Below are positions 1 to 8,835 of a DNA stretch of 64,000 bases, one piece after another (within the stretch, counting starts at the first letter, position 1; each line of letters starts with the position of its first letter). The notes under the pieces are model-generated. The model had not been told where the DNA came from. It worked only from the letters and a program-made list of their open reading frames with translations, and searched no databases. Source of the stretch: an uncultured Burkholderiales bacterium (GTDB lineage Bacteria; Pseudomonadota; Gammaproteobacteria; Burkholderiales; Burkholderiaceae_C); assembly GCA_903822825.1 (NCBI GenBank), contig CAIJQQ010000013.1, positions 1-64,000 on the forward strand, read 5' to 3'. Both the position numbers and the translations under genes were made by a program.

Positions 1-17
1 GACACATTGAGAGACAT
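1..17 (-). CDS. 5' end of a gene running off the left edge
   Basis: An ATG on the minus strand at 17-15 opens a frame of five complete codons (M-S-L-N-V) before the window ends. A strong Shine-Dalgarno (AAGGAG) lies 6-7 nt upstream, which is what supports a true start. The gene lies downstream of glmS in the same direction, with about 60 nt between the glmS stop and this start. Too little is visible to name a product. Confidence 0.5.
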
Positions 18-26
18 AGCCTTCTC

Positions 27-63
27 CTTGTATGGCAATTTTTGCCATTCTATGCCATACAAG
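27..63. promoter_or_regulatory. 11-bp perfect inverted repeat between glmS and the next gene
   Basis: CTTGTATGGCA at 27-37 and TGCCATACAAG at 53-63 form a perfect 11-bp inverted repeat. A nested TGGCA/TGCCA pair lies inside it. Read in the direction of glmS there is no U-tract after the stem, so it does not look like a standard intrinsic terminator. It overlaps the Shine-Dalgarno of the gene leaving the window, so an operator or translation-controlling hairpin is possible. Confidence 0.45.
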
Positions 64-77
64 CTTTAAAAACTAAC

Positions 78-1940
78 CTACTCCACCGTGACAGACTTCG
101 CCAAGTTGCGCGGCTTGTCCACATCGGTACCCCGCGCACACGCCGTGTGGTACGCCAACAGTTGCAGCGGCACCACGTGCAAGATGGGCGAGAGCACGCC
201 GTAGTGCTCGGGCATGCGGATGACGTGCACGCCTTCGCTGCTTTGAATTTTCGTGTCGCCGTCGGCCAGCACGTACAACACGCCGCCGCGCGCGCGCACC
301 TCTTGCATATTGCTTTTGAGCTTTTCCAGCAGGGCATCGTTGGGAGCCACGGTGACCACCGGCATGGCACTGGTCACCAAGGCGAGGGGGCCGTGTTTGA
401 GCTCACCGGCGGCATAAGCTTCGGCGTGGATGTAGGTGATTTCTTTGAGCTTGAGCGCGCCCTCTAAGGCGATGGGGTAGTGGGTGCCACGGCCCAAGAA
501 CAAGGCGTTTTCTTTGGACGCAAAGTCTTGCGCCCAAGCGATGAGCTGCGGCTCCAAGCTGAGCACCGCTTGCAAAGCCGCAGGCAAGTGGCGCATGGCC
601 TTGAGGTGTTGGGCCTCTTGCGCGTCGCTCAAATGGCCCTTGGTTTGCGCCAAGGCCAGAGTGAGCAAAAACAAACCGGCCAGTTGGGTGGTGAAGGCCT
701 TGGTGGAGGCCACGCCAATCTCGGCGCCTGCGCGCGTGACGTAGGCCAACTGGCATTCGCGCACCATGGCTGAGGTGGCCACGTTGCAAATGGTGAGGGT
801 GTGTGTGAGTCCCAGGCTTTGCGCATGGCGCAAGGCGGCCAATGTGTCAGCCGTTTCACCCGACTGGGTGATGGTGACCACCAAGGTCTTGGGGTTGGGC
901 ACCGAGTCGCGGTAGCGGTATTCGCTGGCAATTTCCACCTGGCAAGGCACTTTGGCAATGGCCTCGATCCAGTACTTGGCCACGCAGCCGCTGTAGTAGC
1001 TGGTGCCGCAGGCCAGGATCAACACGTTGTCAATCGCCTTGAATGTGGAATAAGCACCGTCGCCAAACAGCTCGGGCGTGATGCCCTCCACGCCTTCGAG
1101 CGTGTCGGCAATCGCACGCGGCTGCTCAAAGATTTCCTTTTGCATGTAGTGGCGGTACGGGCCCAACTCGGCCGCGCCGCTGTGCGCATGCACGGTTTTC
1201 ACCACTCGGGTCACGGCCTTGTGGTCGCGGTCCACCACCCAGTATTTGCCCAGCTGGATGTCCACCACGTCGCCCTCTTCCAGGTACACGATCTGGTCGG
1301 TCACGCCTGCCAAAGCCATCGCGTCGCTGGCGAGGAATGTTTCGCCTTGGCCCACACCCAAAATGAGTGGAGAACCTGCACCCGCACCGATCACCCGTTG
1401 TGGCTCGTCTTTGTGGAACACCGCAATCGCATACGCGCCGTGCAGCTGGCGGATGGCGGTTTTAACGGCTTCAAACAGGTCGCCGTCGTAAGCGCTGTCC
1501 ACCAAGTGGGCGATGACTTCGGTGTCGGTTTGGCTGCTGAAGACATAGCCCTTGGCCTGCAGAGCGGCGCGCAGTTCTTCGTGGTTTTCGATGATGCCGT
1601 TGTGCACCAAAGCGACCTTGCCAGGTTTGGTATCTGCCGAGCCCGTGCCGTGGCTGAAGTGCGGGTGCGCGTTGTGCACGGCGGGTGCGCCGTGTGTGGC
1701 CCAGCGGGTGTGGGCAATGCCGGTGCCGCCTTCGATGTGGTCGGCGCTTACCTGGTCCATCAGCTCGGCCACACGCGAGGTGCTGCGGGCGCGTTGCAAG
1801 CCGCCCGTGCCGCCGTTCAGGCTGGCCGCGTGCACGGCCACGCCGCAGGAGTCATAGCCCCGGTATTCGAGCCGTTGCAGGCCCTGCACGAGGATGGGAA
1901 CGATGTTGCGGGAAGAAACTGCGCCGACGATGCCACACAT
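78..1940 (-). CDS. glmS: Glutamine--fructose-6-phosphate aminotransferase (isomerizing)
   Basis: GlmS makes glucosamine-6-phosphate from fructose-6-phosphate and glutamine, the entry step to UDP-GlcNAc for peptidoglycan and LPS. The 620-residue protein has the usual full length. It starts MCGIVGAV, so Cys2 is the N-terminal nucleophile of the class II glutamine amidotransferase domain (about 1-225), followed by two SIS sugar-isomerase domains (about 290-430 and 460-600). The C-terminus ends in the family-typical LAKSVTVE. The start is supported by a GGAG element 7 nt upstream. glmU, two steps later in the pathway, lies about 2.7 kb away, also on the minus strand. No glmS ribozyme is expected in this lineage and none was seen upstream. 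Confidence 0.97.
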   Translation of the reverse strand: MCGIVGAVSSRNIVPILVQGLQRLEYRGYDSCGVAVHAASLNGGTGGLQRARSTSRVAELMDQVSADHIEGGTGIAHTRWATHGAPAVHNAHPHFSHGTGSADTKPGKVALVHNGIIENHEELRAALQAKGYVFSSQTDTEVIAHLVDSAYDGDLFEAVKTAIRQLHGAYAIAVFHKDEPQRVIGAGAGSPLILGVGQGETFLASDAMALAGVTDQIVYLEEGDVVDIQLGKYWVVDRDHKAVTRVVKTVHAHSGAAELGPYRHYMQKEIFEQPRAIADTLEGVEGITPELFGDGAYSTFKAIDNVLILACGTSYYSGCVAKYWIEAIAKVPCQVEIASEYRYRDSVPNPKTLVVTITQSGETADTLAALRHAQSLGLTHTLTICNVATSAMVRECQLAYVTRAGAEIGVASTKAFTTQLAGLFLLTLALAQTKGHLSDAQEAQHLKAMRHLPAALQAVLSLEPQLIAWAQDFASKENALFLGRGTHYPIALEGALKLKEITYIHAEAYAAGELKHGPLALVTSAMPVVTVAPNDALLEKLKSNMQEVRARGGVLYVLADGDTKIQSSEGVHVIRMPEHYGVLSPILHVVPLQLLAYHTACARGTDVDKPRNLAKSVTVE

Positions 1941-2078
1941 GGAGGGACTCCAAAAGAGAGGGGATGGGTGCGATGGTAGGCACGCTCAATAAAAATATCA
2001 GATCAATTTTCAGTTTATTTTGGTTTTTTATTTCATAATAAATCAATCATGGAATTTAATTTCATTAAAATGTGATTT
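1941..2078. promoter_or_regulatory. AT-rich divergent promoter region, glmS / lrp-type gene
   Basis: This 138-bp spacer between divergent glmS and the Lrp-family gene is strikingly AT-rich compared with its flanks, especially 1988-2078. A TAAAAT hexamer at 2066-2071 could be the -10 box of the Lrp gene. If so, transcription would begin almost at its ATG (2079), which has no Shine-Dalgarno, so a leaderless message is plausible. Lrp-type proteins commonly bind AT-rich DNA at their own promoters; that is family knowledge, not shown here. Confidence 0.4.
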
Positions 2079-2564
2079 ATGGAATCCAATGAACTCGATG
2101 CCATCGACCTGCAACTGCTGGACAGCCTGCAGCACGACGCCAGCCTGAGCAATGTGGCGTTGGCCGACAAGGTCAATGTCTCGCCCCCCACCTGCCTGCG
2201 CCGCGTCAAGCGCTTGGTGGAAGGCGGCTGGGTCGAGCGGCAGGTGGCCGTGCTCAGCACCGACAGACTCGCCGCCACGCTGGGCCATGGCTTGACCGCC
2301 CTGATCGAGGTGTCGCTCGACAAACAGGGCAGCGAACACCTGGACGCCTTTGAAGCCCGCGCCGTGGCGCACGATGCGGTGCAGCAGTGCTGGCGCGTGT
2401 CGCCCGGGCCCGACTTCATGCTGGTGGTGCAGGCCCGCGACATGCCGCACTACCTGGCCATCAGCCAGGCGCTGTTCACGCAAGACGCCAATGTGCGCAA
2501 TGTGAAAGCCTTCTTTTCAACCAAGCGGGCCAAGTTCACCACCACCCTGCCCCTGCCTGTGTAA
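2079..2564 (+). CDS. Lrp/AsnC family transcriptional regulator
   Basis: A DNA-binding regulator of the feast/famine family, 161 residues, the typical length. The N-terminal part (about 5-60) contains the helix-turn-helix with the family pattern LADKVNVSPPTCLRRVKRL. The C-terminal half (about 70-150) is the RAM/AsnC ligand-binding and oligomerisation domain. The gene diverges from glmS and precedes purT by 69 bp. The ligand cannot be told from sequence; family members sense amino acids. No Shine-Dalgarno precedes the ATG, which fits a leaderless transcript from the AT-rich spacer. Confidence 0.9.
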   Translation: MESNELDAIDLQLLDSLQHDASLSNVALADKVNVSPPTCLRRVKRLVEGGWVERQVAVLSTDRLAATLGHGLTALIEVSLDKQGSEHLDAFEARAVAHDAVQQCWRVSPGPDFMLVVQARDMPHYLAISQALFTQDANVRNVKAFFSTKRAKFTTTLPLPV

Positions 2565-2633
2565 GCGCAAGCAGAGACAGTTCGCGCACAATCCAATCCA
2601 ATTTCCAATCTCCTACTTTCAAGGTCTTTTCCC

Positions 2634-3770
2634 ATGAAAAAAATCCTGCTTTTGGGCTCCGGTGAACTCGGCAAAGAATTCGTCATCAGCGCCAAGCGTT
2701 TGGGCTGCCATGTGATCGCTTGCGACAGCTATGCGGGCGCGCCCGCCATGCAGGTGGCCGACGAGTTTTGCGTGTTCAGCATGCTGGACGAAGCCCCGCT
2801 GCGCGCGGCGATTGCCAAGTACCAGCCGGATTTGATCGTGCCCGAGATCGAAGCCATCCGCACCGAGGTGCTGCTGGATGTCGAAAAGCAAGGCTTTGAA
2901 GTCATCCCCAGCGCCCGCGCCGCCAACCTGACCATGAACCGCGACCGCATCCGCGATGTGGCGGTGGGCCTGGGCGTGCGCACCGCCAAGTTCAGCTACG
3001 CCGACTCGGCCGCCGAGCTGCTGGCCAAAGCCACCGAGATCGGTTTTCCGGTCGTCATCAAGCCGGTCATGAGCTCCTCGGGCAAGGGCCAGAGCGTTGC
3101 CAAGACCGCCGCTGACATCCAAGCGAGCTGGGATTACGCCTGCGCAGGCATGCGCGGCGACCGCCAGAAGGTCATCGTCGAAGAGTTCATCCACTTCGAG
3201 TTTGAAATCACGCTGCTCACCGTGCGACAGCGCAAAGGCCCGACGCTGTTTTGCCCGCCGATTGGCCATGTGCAAGAGCGCGGTGATTACCAGTACAGCT
3301 GGCAACCCCAGGGCATGAAGCCCGAGCAAGTCAAAGCTGCGCAAGACATGGCCGAAAAGGTCACCACCGACTTAGGGGGCGCGGGCCTCTTTGGCGTGGA
3401 GTTTTTCGTGACCAAAGACGAGGTGATTTTCAGCGAGCTGAGCCCCCGTCCGCACGACACGGGCATGGTGACAATGATCAGCCAGAACCTGAGCGAGTTT
3501 GACCTGCACGCCCGCGCCGTGTTGGGTCTGCCGATCCCGAACATTGAATGCATCGAAGGCGCCAGCGCCGTGGTGCTGGCCGACAAGGAGGGCAGCGCCC
3601 CCACCTACACGGGCATTGAAGCGGCGCTCAGCGAGCCTGGCGTGGACGTGCGCATTTTTGGCAAGCCCACCACGCGGCCTTACCGCCGCATGGCGGTGGC
3701 GCTGGCCAAAGGCCCTGGCGCACTGCAACGCGCCCGCGAGGCCGCTGCCAAAATCAAAGTGGTGGTTTGA
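2634..3770 (+). CDS. purT: Formate-dependent phosphoribosylglycinamide formyltransferase 2
   Basis: PurT is an ATP-grasp enzyme that formylates GAR to FGAR using formate and ATP, the folate-independent route for step 3 of purine synthesis. The 378-residue product begins directly with the nucleotide-fold strand and [10 protein letters not shown], so it lacks the short N-terminal extension of the E. coli enzyme (about 392 residues). Diagnostic stretches are VPEIEAI (near 75), LTMNRDRIR, and the ATP-grasp core with [12 protein letters not shown] and [13 protein letters not shown]. The ATG follows the leader sequence CAAGGTCTTTTCCC, a weak ribosome site. The SDR downstream is 24 bp away and may be cotranscribed. 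Confidence 0.95.
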   Translation: MKKILLLGSGELGKEFVISAKRLGCHVIACDSYAGAPAMQVADEFCVFSMLDEAPLRAAIAKYQPDLIVPEIEAIRTEVLLDVEKQGFEVIPSARAANLTMNRDRIRDVAVGLGVRTAKFSYADSAAELLAKATEIGFPVVIKPVMSSSGKGQSVAKTAADIQASWDYACAGMRGDRQKVIVEEFIHFEFEITLLTVRQRKGPTLFCPPIGHVQERGDYQYSWQPQGMKPEQVKAAQDMAEKVTTDLGGAGLFGVEFFVTKDEVIFSELSPRPHDTGMVTMISQNLSEFDLHARAVLGLPIPNIECIEGASAVVLADKEGSAPTYTGIEAALSEPGVDVRIFGKPTTRPYRRMAVALAKGPGALQRAREAAAKIKVVV

Positions 3771-3794
3771 ACCGCCAACACAAGGAGAAATGAC

Positions 3795-4607
3795 ATGGAA
3801 GTGATCGTCATCACCGGGGCCTCTGAAGGCATTGGGGCCGAAATGGCCACGCAGCTGGCCCAAACAAGAGGGGCCGCTGTGGCGCTGGTGCTGGCCGCCC
3901 GCCAGACGGCCAAGCTCGACACTGTGGCCCATGTGTGCCGCCAGCACGGTGCGCAAGTGCTGTGCGTGCCGACCGATGTCAGCGTGCGCGCAGACTGCGG
4001 AGCTCTGATCGCCCAGGCTTTGCAGCACTTTGGCCGGATCGACACGCTGATCAACAACGCCGGTGTGTCTGCACACGCCTTGCTCCATGAGGTGGATGCA
4101 GCCCATTTGGCTTGGTACGAAGACCTGATGCGCGTGAACCTGTGGGGCACCATCTGGTGCACACATGCCGCGCTGGCGCACCTCAAAGCCTCGCGCGGCC
4201 GAATCGTGGCGGTCTCTTCGCTGGCGGGCCTGGTGGGCGTGCCGGGTCGCACGGCTTACTGCACCAGCAAATTTGCGATGAATGGCTTCATGGAAGCGCT
4301 GCGCACCGAATTGCAGGCCGATGGGGTGTCGGTGACGATCGCTTACCCCGGGGTGGTGGACACCGACATCCGCCGCCGTGGCTTCAATGCCCTGGGCCAG
4401 CCTGCAGGCTCCAGCGGCCTGAGCGAAGACAAGGCCATGCCCGTCGACGTGTGCGTGCGCAAGATCTTGCAAGGCGCCGAGCGACGACAGCGCGATGTGC
4501 TCATGAGCCCCATCGGGCATGTGGGCCGGTGGCTCAAGCTGCTCGCCCCAAGTTGGGTGGATCGCATGGCCTGGGCCGCCCTGAAAAAGTCAGATACACA
4601 ACGCTGA
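3795..4607 (+). CDS. SDR family oxidoreductase
   Basis: A classical short-chain dehydrogenase/reductase of 270 residues, NAD(P)-dependent, substrate unknown. Visible motifs are the cofactor loop TGASEGIG (7-14), NNAG (87-90), the catalytic Ser near 141-142, and the YxxxK pair Tyr155/Lys159. A good Shine-Dalgarno (AAGGAG) precedes the ATG. The gene follows purT by 24 bp and converges on glmU, whose stop codon lies 23 bp past this gene's end. The C-terminal tail (LKLLAPSWVDRMAWAALKKS) is basic and could be membrane-associating, as in some lipid-metabolism SDRs, but that is only suggestive. Confidence 0.88.
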   Translation: MEVIVITGASEGIGAEMATQLAQTRGAAVALVLAARQTAKLDTVAHVCRQHGAQVLCVPTDVSVRADCGALIAQALQHFGRIDTLINNAGVSAHALLHEVDAAHLAWYEDLMRVNLWGTIWCTHAALAHLKASRGRIVAVSSLAGLVGVPGRTAYCTSKFAMNGFMEALRTELQADGVSVTIAYPGVVDTDIRRRGFNALGQPAGSSGLSEDKAMPVDVCVRKILQGAERRQRDVLMSPIGHVGRWLKLLAPSWVDRMAWAALKKSDTQR

Positions 4608-4630
4608 ACAGGTCGCTGAGCGGGCAAGAA

Positions 4631-6046
4631 TCAGGCCTTGGGCTTTTTCTGAGGCCGTGCCCAGTTGGCGATGCTGACCTGCTTGCCACGGGCCACACTC
4701 AAAGCACCGGGCTCGGTGCTCTTGGTGATGGTCGAGCCGCCGCCCACCGTGCCGCCCGCGCCAATCGTCACCGGGGCCACCAGCACGCAGTTGCTGCCGA
4801 TGTGCACGTCGGCTTCGATCACGGTGCGGTGCTTGTTGGCGCCGTCGTAGTTGGCGGTGATGCTGCCTGCGCCATAGTTGACCCGCTCGCCCACGGTGGC
4901 GTCGCCCAAATAGGCCAGGTGGTTGGCCTTGGCGCCCTTGGCCATCGTTGAATTTTTGACCTCGACAAAGTTGCCGATGTGCACCTCGGCCCCCAGCTGC
5001 GCACCGGGGCGCAGGCGGGCAAATGGGCCGATCAAGGCACCCTCGCCCACGGTGACGCCGAGTTTTTCGCCGTCGATGTGGGTGAAGGGATGGATCACAG
5101 CCCCGGCCTCGATGACGCAGTTGGCGATCACGCAGTTGGCCCCGACTTTGACGCCTTGGCCCAGCTGCACGCGGCCTTGAAAAATGCAGTTCACGTCGAT
5201 CTGCACATCCTGCGCGCAAGTGAGCTCGCCCCGCACATCAAAGCGCGCCGGGTCGATGATGCGTACCCCCTCGGCCATCAGGGCCTGTGCCTGGCGCTGC
5301 TGGTAGGCCCGCTCGAGCTCGGCCAGTTGGGCCGGGCTGTTCACGCCCGCCACCTGGGTGGCGTCTTCGATCTTGTAAGCCACCACGGGCACGCCTTCGG
5401 CCTCGGCAAACTTGACCACATCGGTCAGATAGAACTCTTGCTGCGCATTCTGGTTGTCCAGCCGCGCGAGCCAAGGCTTGAGCAGCCTGGCAGGCACCGC
5501 CATGATGCCGCTGTAGACCTCACGGATGGCACGCTGCTCTTCGTTGGCGTCTTTGTGCTCGACGATCGCATGCACCTGCCCTCTGAGGCTGCGCACGATG
5601 CGGCCGTAACCTGTGGGGTCGGCAAAATCAATGGTCAGCAGGGCCAACTGTTGGCCCGCGCACACATCGAGCAAGGCTTGCAAAGTCTCGGCACGCGTCA
5701 ACGGCACATCGCCCGACAGGATCACCACCACGCCGTCATCGGCCAGCAAGGGCACCGCTTGCTGCACCGCGTGGCCCGTGCCCAGCTGGGGCATTTGCCG
5801 GGCAAACTTCAGGCCCTGATCCTGCATCTGCGCGCTGGTCAGTGCCTGCTCCACCTGCTCGGCGCCGTGGCCTGTGATCACAATGGTGCGTCGCGCATTC
5901 AAATTGCGGGCGGTGTCGATCACATGCTGCACCATGGGCTTGCCCGCCAAGGTGTGCAGCACCTTGGGCAAGGCGCTTTTCATGCGTGTGCCTTTGCCTG
6001 CGGCCATGACCACCACGTCAACAGGGCGAGAAGAGGAGTTCGTCAT
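4631..6046 (-). CDS. glmU: Bifunctional GlcNAc-1-P uridyltransferase / GlcN-1-P acetyltransferase
   Basis: GlmU acetylates glucosamine-1-phosphate and then couples it to UTP, giving UDP-GlcNAc. The 471-residue protein has both expected halves. The N-terminal pyrophosphorylase (about 10-240) carries the signature MAAGKGTRM with the downstream Lys of LPKVLH. The C-terminal part (about 260-455) is a left-handed beta-helix of hexapeptide repeats. Its NYDGANKHRT segment matches the acetyl-CoA-binding region. It lies on the same strand as glmS, separated by other genes, and diverges from a lipoprotein gene 150 bp away. Confidence 0.97.
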   Translation of the reverse strand: MTNSSSRPVDVVVMAAGKGTRMKSALPKVLHTLAGKPMVQHVIDTARNLNARRTIVITGHGAEQVEQALTSAQMQDQGLKFARQMPQLGTGHAVQQAVPLLADDGVVVILSGDVPLTRAETLQALLDVCAGQQLALLTIDFADPTGYGRIVRSLRGQVHAIVEHKDANEEQRAIREVYSGIMAVPARLLKPWLARLDNQNAQQEFYLTDVVKFAEAEGVPVVAYKIEDATQVAGVNSPAQLAELERAYQQRQAQALMAEGVRIIDPARFDVRGELTCAQDVQIDVNCIFQGRVQLGQGVKVGANCVIANCVIEAGAVIHPFTHIDGEKLGVTVGEGALIGPFARLRPGAQLGAEVHIGNFVEVKNSTMAKGAKANHLAYLGDATVGERVNYGAGSITANYDGANKHRTVIEADVHIGSNCVLVAPVTIGAGGTVGGGSTITKSTEPGALSVARGKQVSIANWARPQKKPKA

Positions 6047-6196
6047 AGATGTCTCTCGATCAAAATCAGGGCACCCGTTGAGGGTGCTGTTTTGTGGATT
6101 ATCACTGTCCGGGGCGCGTGATCCGTGGACAATGGCGTCTTGGCCCTTAACTTGGCGAATGCCGCTGCCCGGAGGCCAAACTGGTTTGGATTTTTC

Positions 6197-6724
6197 ATGC
6201 GAAATGAGCCTGCTTTGAAGTTCCTTGTTCCAGGGCTGTTCCTCTTGGTCTGCACCACGCTGCTGTCAGCGTGCGGCGGTGGATCGGCGCCCCCTCCCCC
6301 TGTTCCTGTGCCCGTGCCTGTGCCACAAACCTGCGGCTTTGGCCTCGTGTATGCCGATGGCGGCACCAGTGGCTACGCGGTGGGCACCACCCCTTCGGTC
6401 AGCGTGCCCAAATACATCTCGCCGTGTGGCCTCACTCAAGTGCAGTCGGTGCTGCTGGGCCTGTGCGTCAGCCCGGCCGATGTCTCCGAACTCAAAGTGC
6501 AACTGTTGAGCAGCAGTGGCACCCCCACGCAGGTGAGCCTGAGCTCGGCATCAACTGCGGGAAGCTGCCTGCTCACGGGCACGCTCTACACTTGGAGCTT
6601 ACCCGTCAGCATCCTGGGCAGCGGCTTGACCGACAGCTGGCGGCTGTCGGTAGAAGACATCCGACCGGGATACAACAGCAGCTTTTTTGTGGGTTGGTCC
6701 CTCGAAGTGAAAGGCCTCAAATGA
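6197..6724 (+). CDS. Lipoprotein with a P-domain-like beta region
   Basis: The frame is open from 6125, but the ATG at 6197 gives a textbook lipoprotein signal with lipobox LSAC, acylated Cys26, so I use it. The mature 150-residue part starts with a Gly/Pro linker (PPPPVPVPVPVP). It continues as a compact all-beta region with two possible disulfide cysteines and an SWRLSVEDIRPG...GWSLEV end. This spacing resembles proprotein-convertase P (Homo B) domains, which are used as extracellular modules; this is fold-level resemblance by eye. Its stop overlaps the start of the next lipoprotein gene (ATGA), so the two are probably translated together. Confidence 0.75.
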   Translation: MRNEPALKFLVPGLFLLVCTTLLSACGGGSAPPPPVPVPVPVPQTCGFGLVYADGGTSGYAVGTTPSVSVPKYISPCGLTQVQSVLLGLCVSPADVSELKVQLLSSSGTPTQVSLSSASTAGSCLLTGTLYTWSLPVSILGSGLTDSWRLSVEDIRPGYNSSFFVGWSLEVKGLK

Positions 6725-7572
6725 TGCGTCGCTGTTGGCTGCTGCTGGCCTTCCTCCTGCTGCAAGGCTGCAGCGCCCTCAAGCTCGGCTACCAGCAGCT
6801 GCCCACCTTGTCTTATTGGTGGCTGGACAATTACCTGTCGTTCAGCGACGCCCAAACGGTCAAGGTCAAAGAGTCCTTGGAGAATTTGCAGCGCTGGCAC
6901 CGCCAACAGGAATTGCCGTTGTACGCCCAGTTGATCAACCGCACCGCCTTGAGCAGCCAAGGCAACATCCAAGCGCAGGACGTTTGCACCCTTTGGAGCG
7001 ATGGCCAGGCCCGGGCCGACCGCTTGGTGCAAGAGGCATTGAGGCAAACGGCTCCGGTGGTGGCCTCGCTCAGCCCGCGACAGCTGAGCCACCTCGCGCG
7101 GCACTTCGATCTGAAGAACGAAGAATGGGAGAAGCAGTGGCTGCGCGGCAGCCACGAAGAACGCCTCAGACGGCGCATGAACTCAGCCACCGAGCGTTTC
7201 AGTGACTTCTATGGAGACCTGACACCTGCTCAAACGGGCTTGTTACAGAACCAAATGAACCAGTCCGAGTGGACAGCCGAGTGGGGCATGCAGCAACGCA
7301 AACGCCAGCAGCAGGACATGCTGGCCACCTTGCAAAAAATCCAGCAAAAAAGCCTTTCAACGGCACAACTGGAGGCGGAGCTCTTTGCTGTCTGGCAGCG
7401 TTGGTTCATGCCGCCTCAGGCCACCGAGGCCGCGCAGGCACAAGGGCTGCGGACGCAGGCTTGCCTGAACCTGGCCAACTTTCACAACAGCACCAGTGCC
7501 GAGCAACGGCAGCGCGCGGCCCGCAGGCTGCGCAACTACGAGGGCGACCTCCAAGACCTGATGCGCCCCTGA
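6721..7572 (+). CDS. DUF6279-type lipoprotein
   Basis: A 283-residue predicted lipoprotein with lipobox LQGC and acylated Cys17. The mature region is helical and rich in Gln, Leu and Arg, beginning LGYQQLPTLSYWWLDNYLSF, a pattern I recognise from the DUF6279 family of proteobacterial outer-membrane-associated lipoproteins of unknown role. The ATGATG start gives two in-frame Met choices (6721 or 6724); the first overlaps the preceding stop by four bases, suggesting translational coupling. A rho-independent terminator follows 25 bp after the stop. Confidence 0.85.
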   Translation: MMRRCWLLLAFLLLQGCSALKLGYQQLPTLSYWWLDNYLSFSDAQTVKVKESLENLQRWHRQQELPLYAQLINRTALSSQGNIQAQDVCTLWSDGQARADRLVQEALRQTAPVVASLSPRQLSHLARHFDLKNEEWEKQWLRGSHEERLRRRMNSATERFSDFYGDLTPAQTGLLQNQMNQSEWTAEWGMQQRKRQQQDMLATLQKIQQKSLSTAQLEAELFAVWQRWFMPPQATEAAQAQGLRTQACLNLANFHNSTSAEQRQRAARRLRNYEGDLQDLMRP

Positions 7573-7596
7573 ATGGCCCCCCACAAGCCAGGCCAC

Positions 7597-7624
7597 AAAA
7601 AAACCCGCTGAGGCGGGTTTTTTG
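7597..7624. terminator. Bidirectional intrinsic terminator
   Basis: AAACCCGC-TGAG-GCGGGTTT forms a tight GC stem with a 4-nt loop, flanked by an A-run on the left and a T-run on the right. It can therefore terminate both the lipoprotein pair from the left and the convergent MBL-fold gene from the right. Confidence 0.92.
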
Positions 7625-7644
7625 TTGTTCAGTGCGTGCTGCCT

Positions 7645-8664
7645 TCAGCTTTGCAGCGCTTTCCACATCTCCATGTCGCGCTCGGCGGTCCAGATGCGGG
7701 GGTTCTTGATGCCACTGGCTTCGTCGTAAGCGCGGGTCACGTCAAACGGCAGGCAGTGCTCGTAAATGAACACATGGCCAAAGACAGGGTCCATGCTCTT
7801 GCGCGTGTGGGCCATGGCGGCTTTGAGGTCCATGTTGCCTGCCACAGCCTCTTTACCGGCCTGGAACAAGGTCGTCACCCAGCGCTGGGTGTAGTCCAGT
7901 GCCTTGTTGACGTTGTCGTTGCCCTTCATGGCTTCGCCGCGGCCGGGCACGATGGCTTCGGCATTCAGTGCGCGCAGGGCTTCGAGCGTGGCGGGCCACT
8001 CTTCAAGTTGCGCGTCACCCGTGTACACCCCGGCTTCGTACTCGACCAAATCGCCCGAGAACAGCACTTTTTCTTCTTCCACCCAGGCAATCGTGTCGCC
8101 ACGGGTGTGGCCAGGGCCCGGATGCCAGATTTGCACCACCACGCCGCCCAGGTTGATGCTGAGCTTGCCGGGCACTTCGCTCTTGGTCGGGTCGCCGCCG
8201 CCCACCACCATGGTCGGCCAAGTCAAGCCGGGCACGCTGTCGGCACCACGGAACAGGCGTGGGAAACGCTCCATCTCGCTTTTCATGTCTTGCGCGCCGC
8301 GTTCCTTGATCAGGCTCAAGGTGCCTTCGCTGGCGATGATCTCGGTCGCGCCTTCGGCGGCGTAGGCGTAAGCACCCAGCACGCGCACAGCGTGGTAGTG
8401 CGTGAGCAGCACGTATTTGATCGGCAGGTCGCTGACGGTGCGGATTTTTTGGATCAGGTCCTGCGCCATGGCAGGCGTGGCCGTGGCGTCGCTGACCATG
8501 ATGAAGCGGTCACCGATGATCACACCCGAATTGGGGTCGCCCTCGGCGGTGTAGGCCCAGCAGTGCTGGCTGAGTTGCTCGAAAGTGATCTTCTTTTCGG
8601 TCAGGTCGGCATGACTGGCGAAGGCTTTGGTGGGGGCTTTTGCTGCGGCTTTTTGGGTGGCCAT
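7645..8664 (-). CDS. MBL-fold protein with incomplete metal motif
   Basis: A 339-residue metallo-beta-lactamase-fold protein of unknown substrate. The open frame extends to 8814, but that part lies in a REP-like repeat. The ATG at 8664 has an AGGAGA Shine-Dalgarno and is the credible start. The usual HxHxDH metal motif reads H89-Y-H91-A-V-R94, so the Asp and third His are replaced. GPGH (His186) and SGD (Asp205) are kept, but the late PGHG motif reads PGRG (Arg242). Site-1 metal ligands are thus largely present while site-2 ligands are missing, pointing to a mono-metal or non-classical enzyme. A TetR gene lies upstream on the same strand. Confidence 0.85.
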   Translation of the reverse strand: MATQKAAAKAPTKAFASHADLTEKKITFEQLSQHCWAYTAEGDPNSGVIIGDRFIMVSDATATPAMAQDLIQKIRTVSDLPIKYVLLTHYHAVRVLGAYAYAAEGATEIIASEGTLSLIKERGAQDMKSEMERFPRLFRGADSVPGLTWPTMVVGGGDPTKSEVPGKLSINLGGVVVQIWHPGPGHTRGDTIAWVEEEKVLFSGDLVEYEAGVYTGDAQLEEWPATLEALRALNAEAIVPGRGEAMKGNDNVNKALDYTQRWVTTLFQAGKEAVAGNMDLKAAMAHTRKSMDPVFGHVFIYEHCLPFDVTRAYDEASGIKNPRIWTAERDMEMWKALQS

Positions 8665-8742
8665 GGGGTCTCCTGTGGGTGTGGTTTCAATCGCCCAGAT
8701 TTTACCTAAACGAAATGCGTTACGGATAGTTGAATTCTCAAA

Positions 8743-8815
8743 GTGGGAGCCGCACCCTCGCGGCGATAGAACGTTGCAGTTCAACAACCATCGCGGCGGG
8801 GGCGCCGCTCCCACA
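8743..8815. repeat. REP-like inverted pair, locus A
   Basis: Two short palindromic units face each other: GTGGGAGCCGCACCCTCGCG at the left end (8743) and the reverse complement of a TGTGGGAGCGGCGCC-type unit at the right end (to 8815). Each has a GTGG head followed by a GC stem and a GATGG-like tail. The same element recurs at seven other intergenic loci in this window. Confidence 0.9.
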
Positions 8816-8835
8816 AAAAGCAGGGGCAGTTGTTT

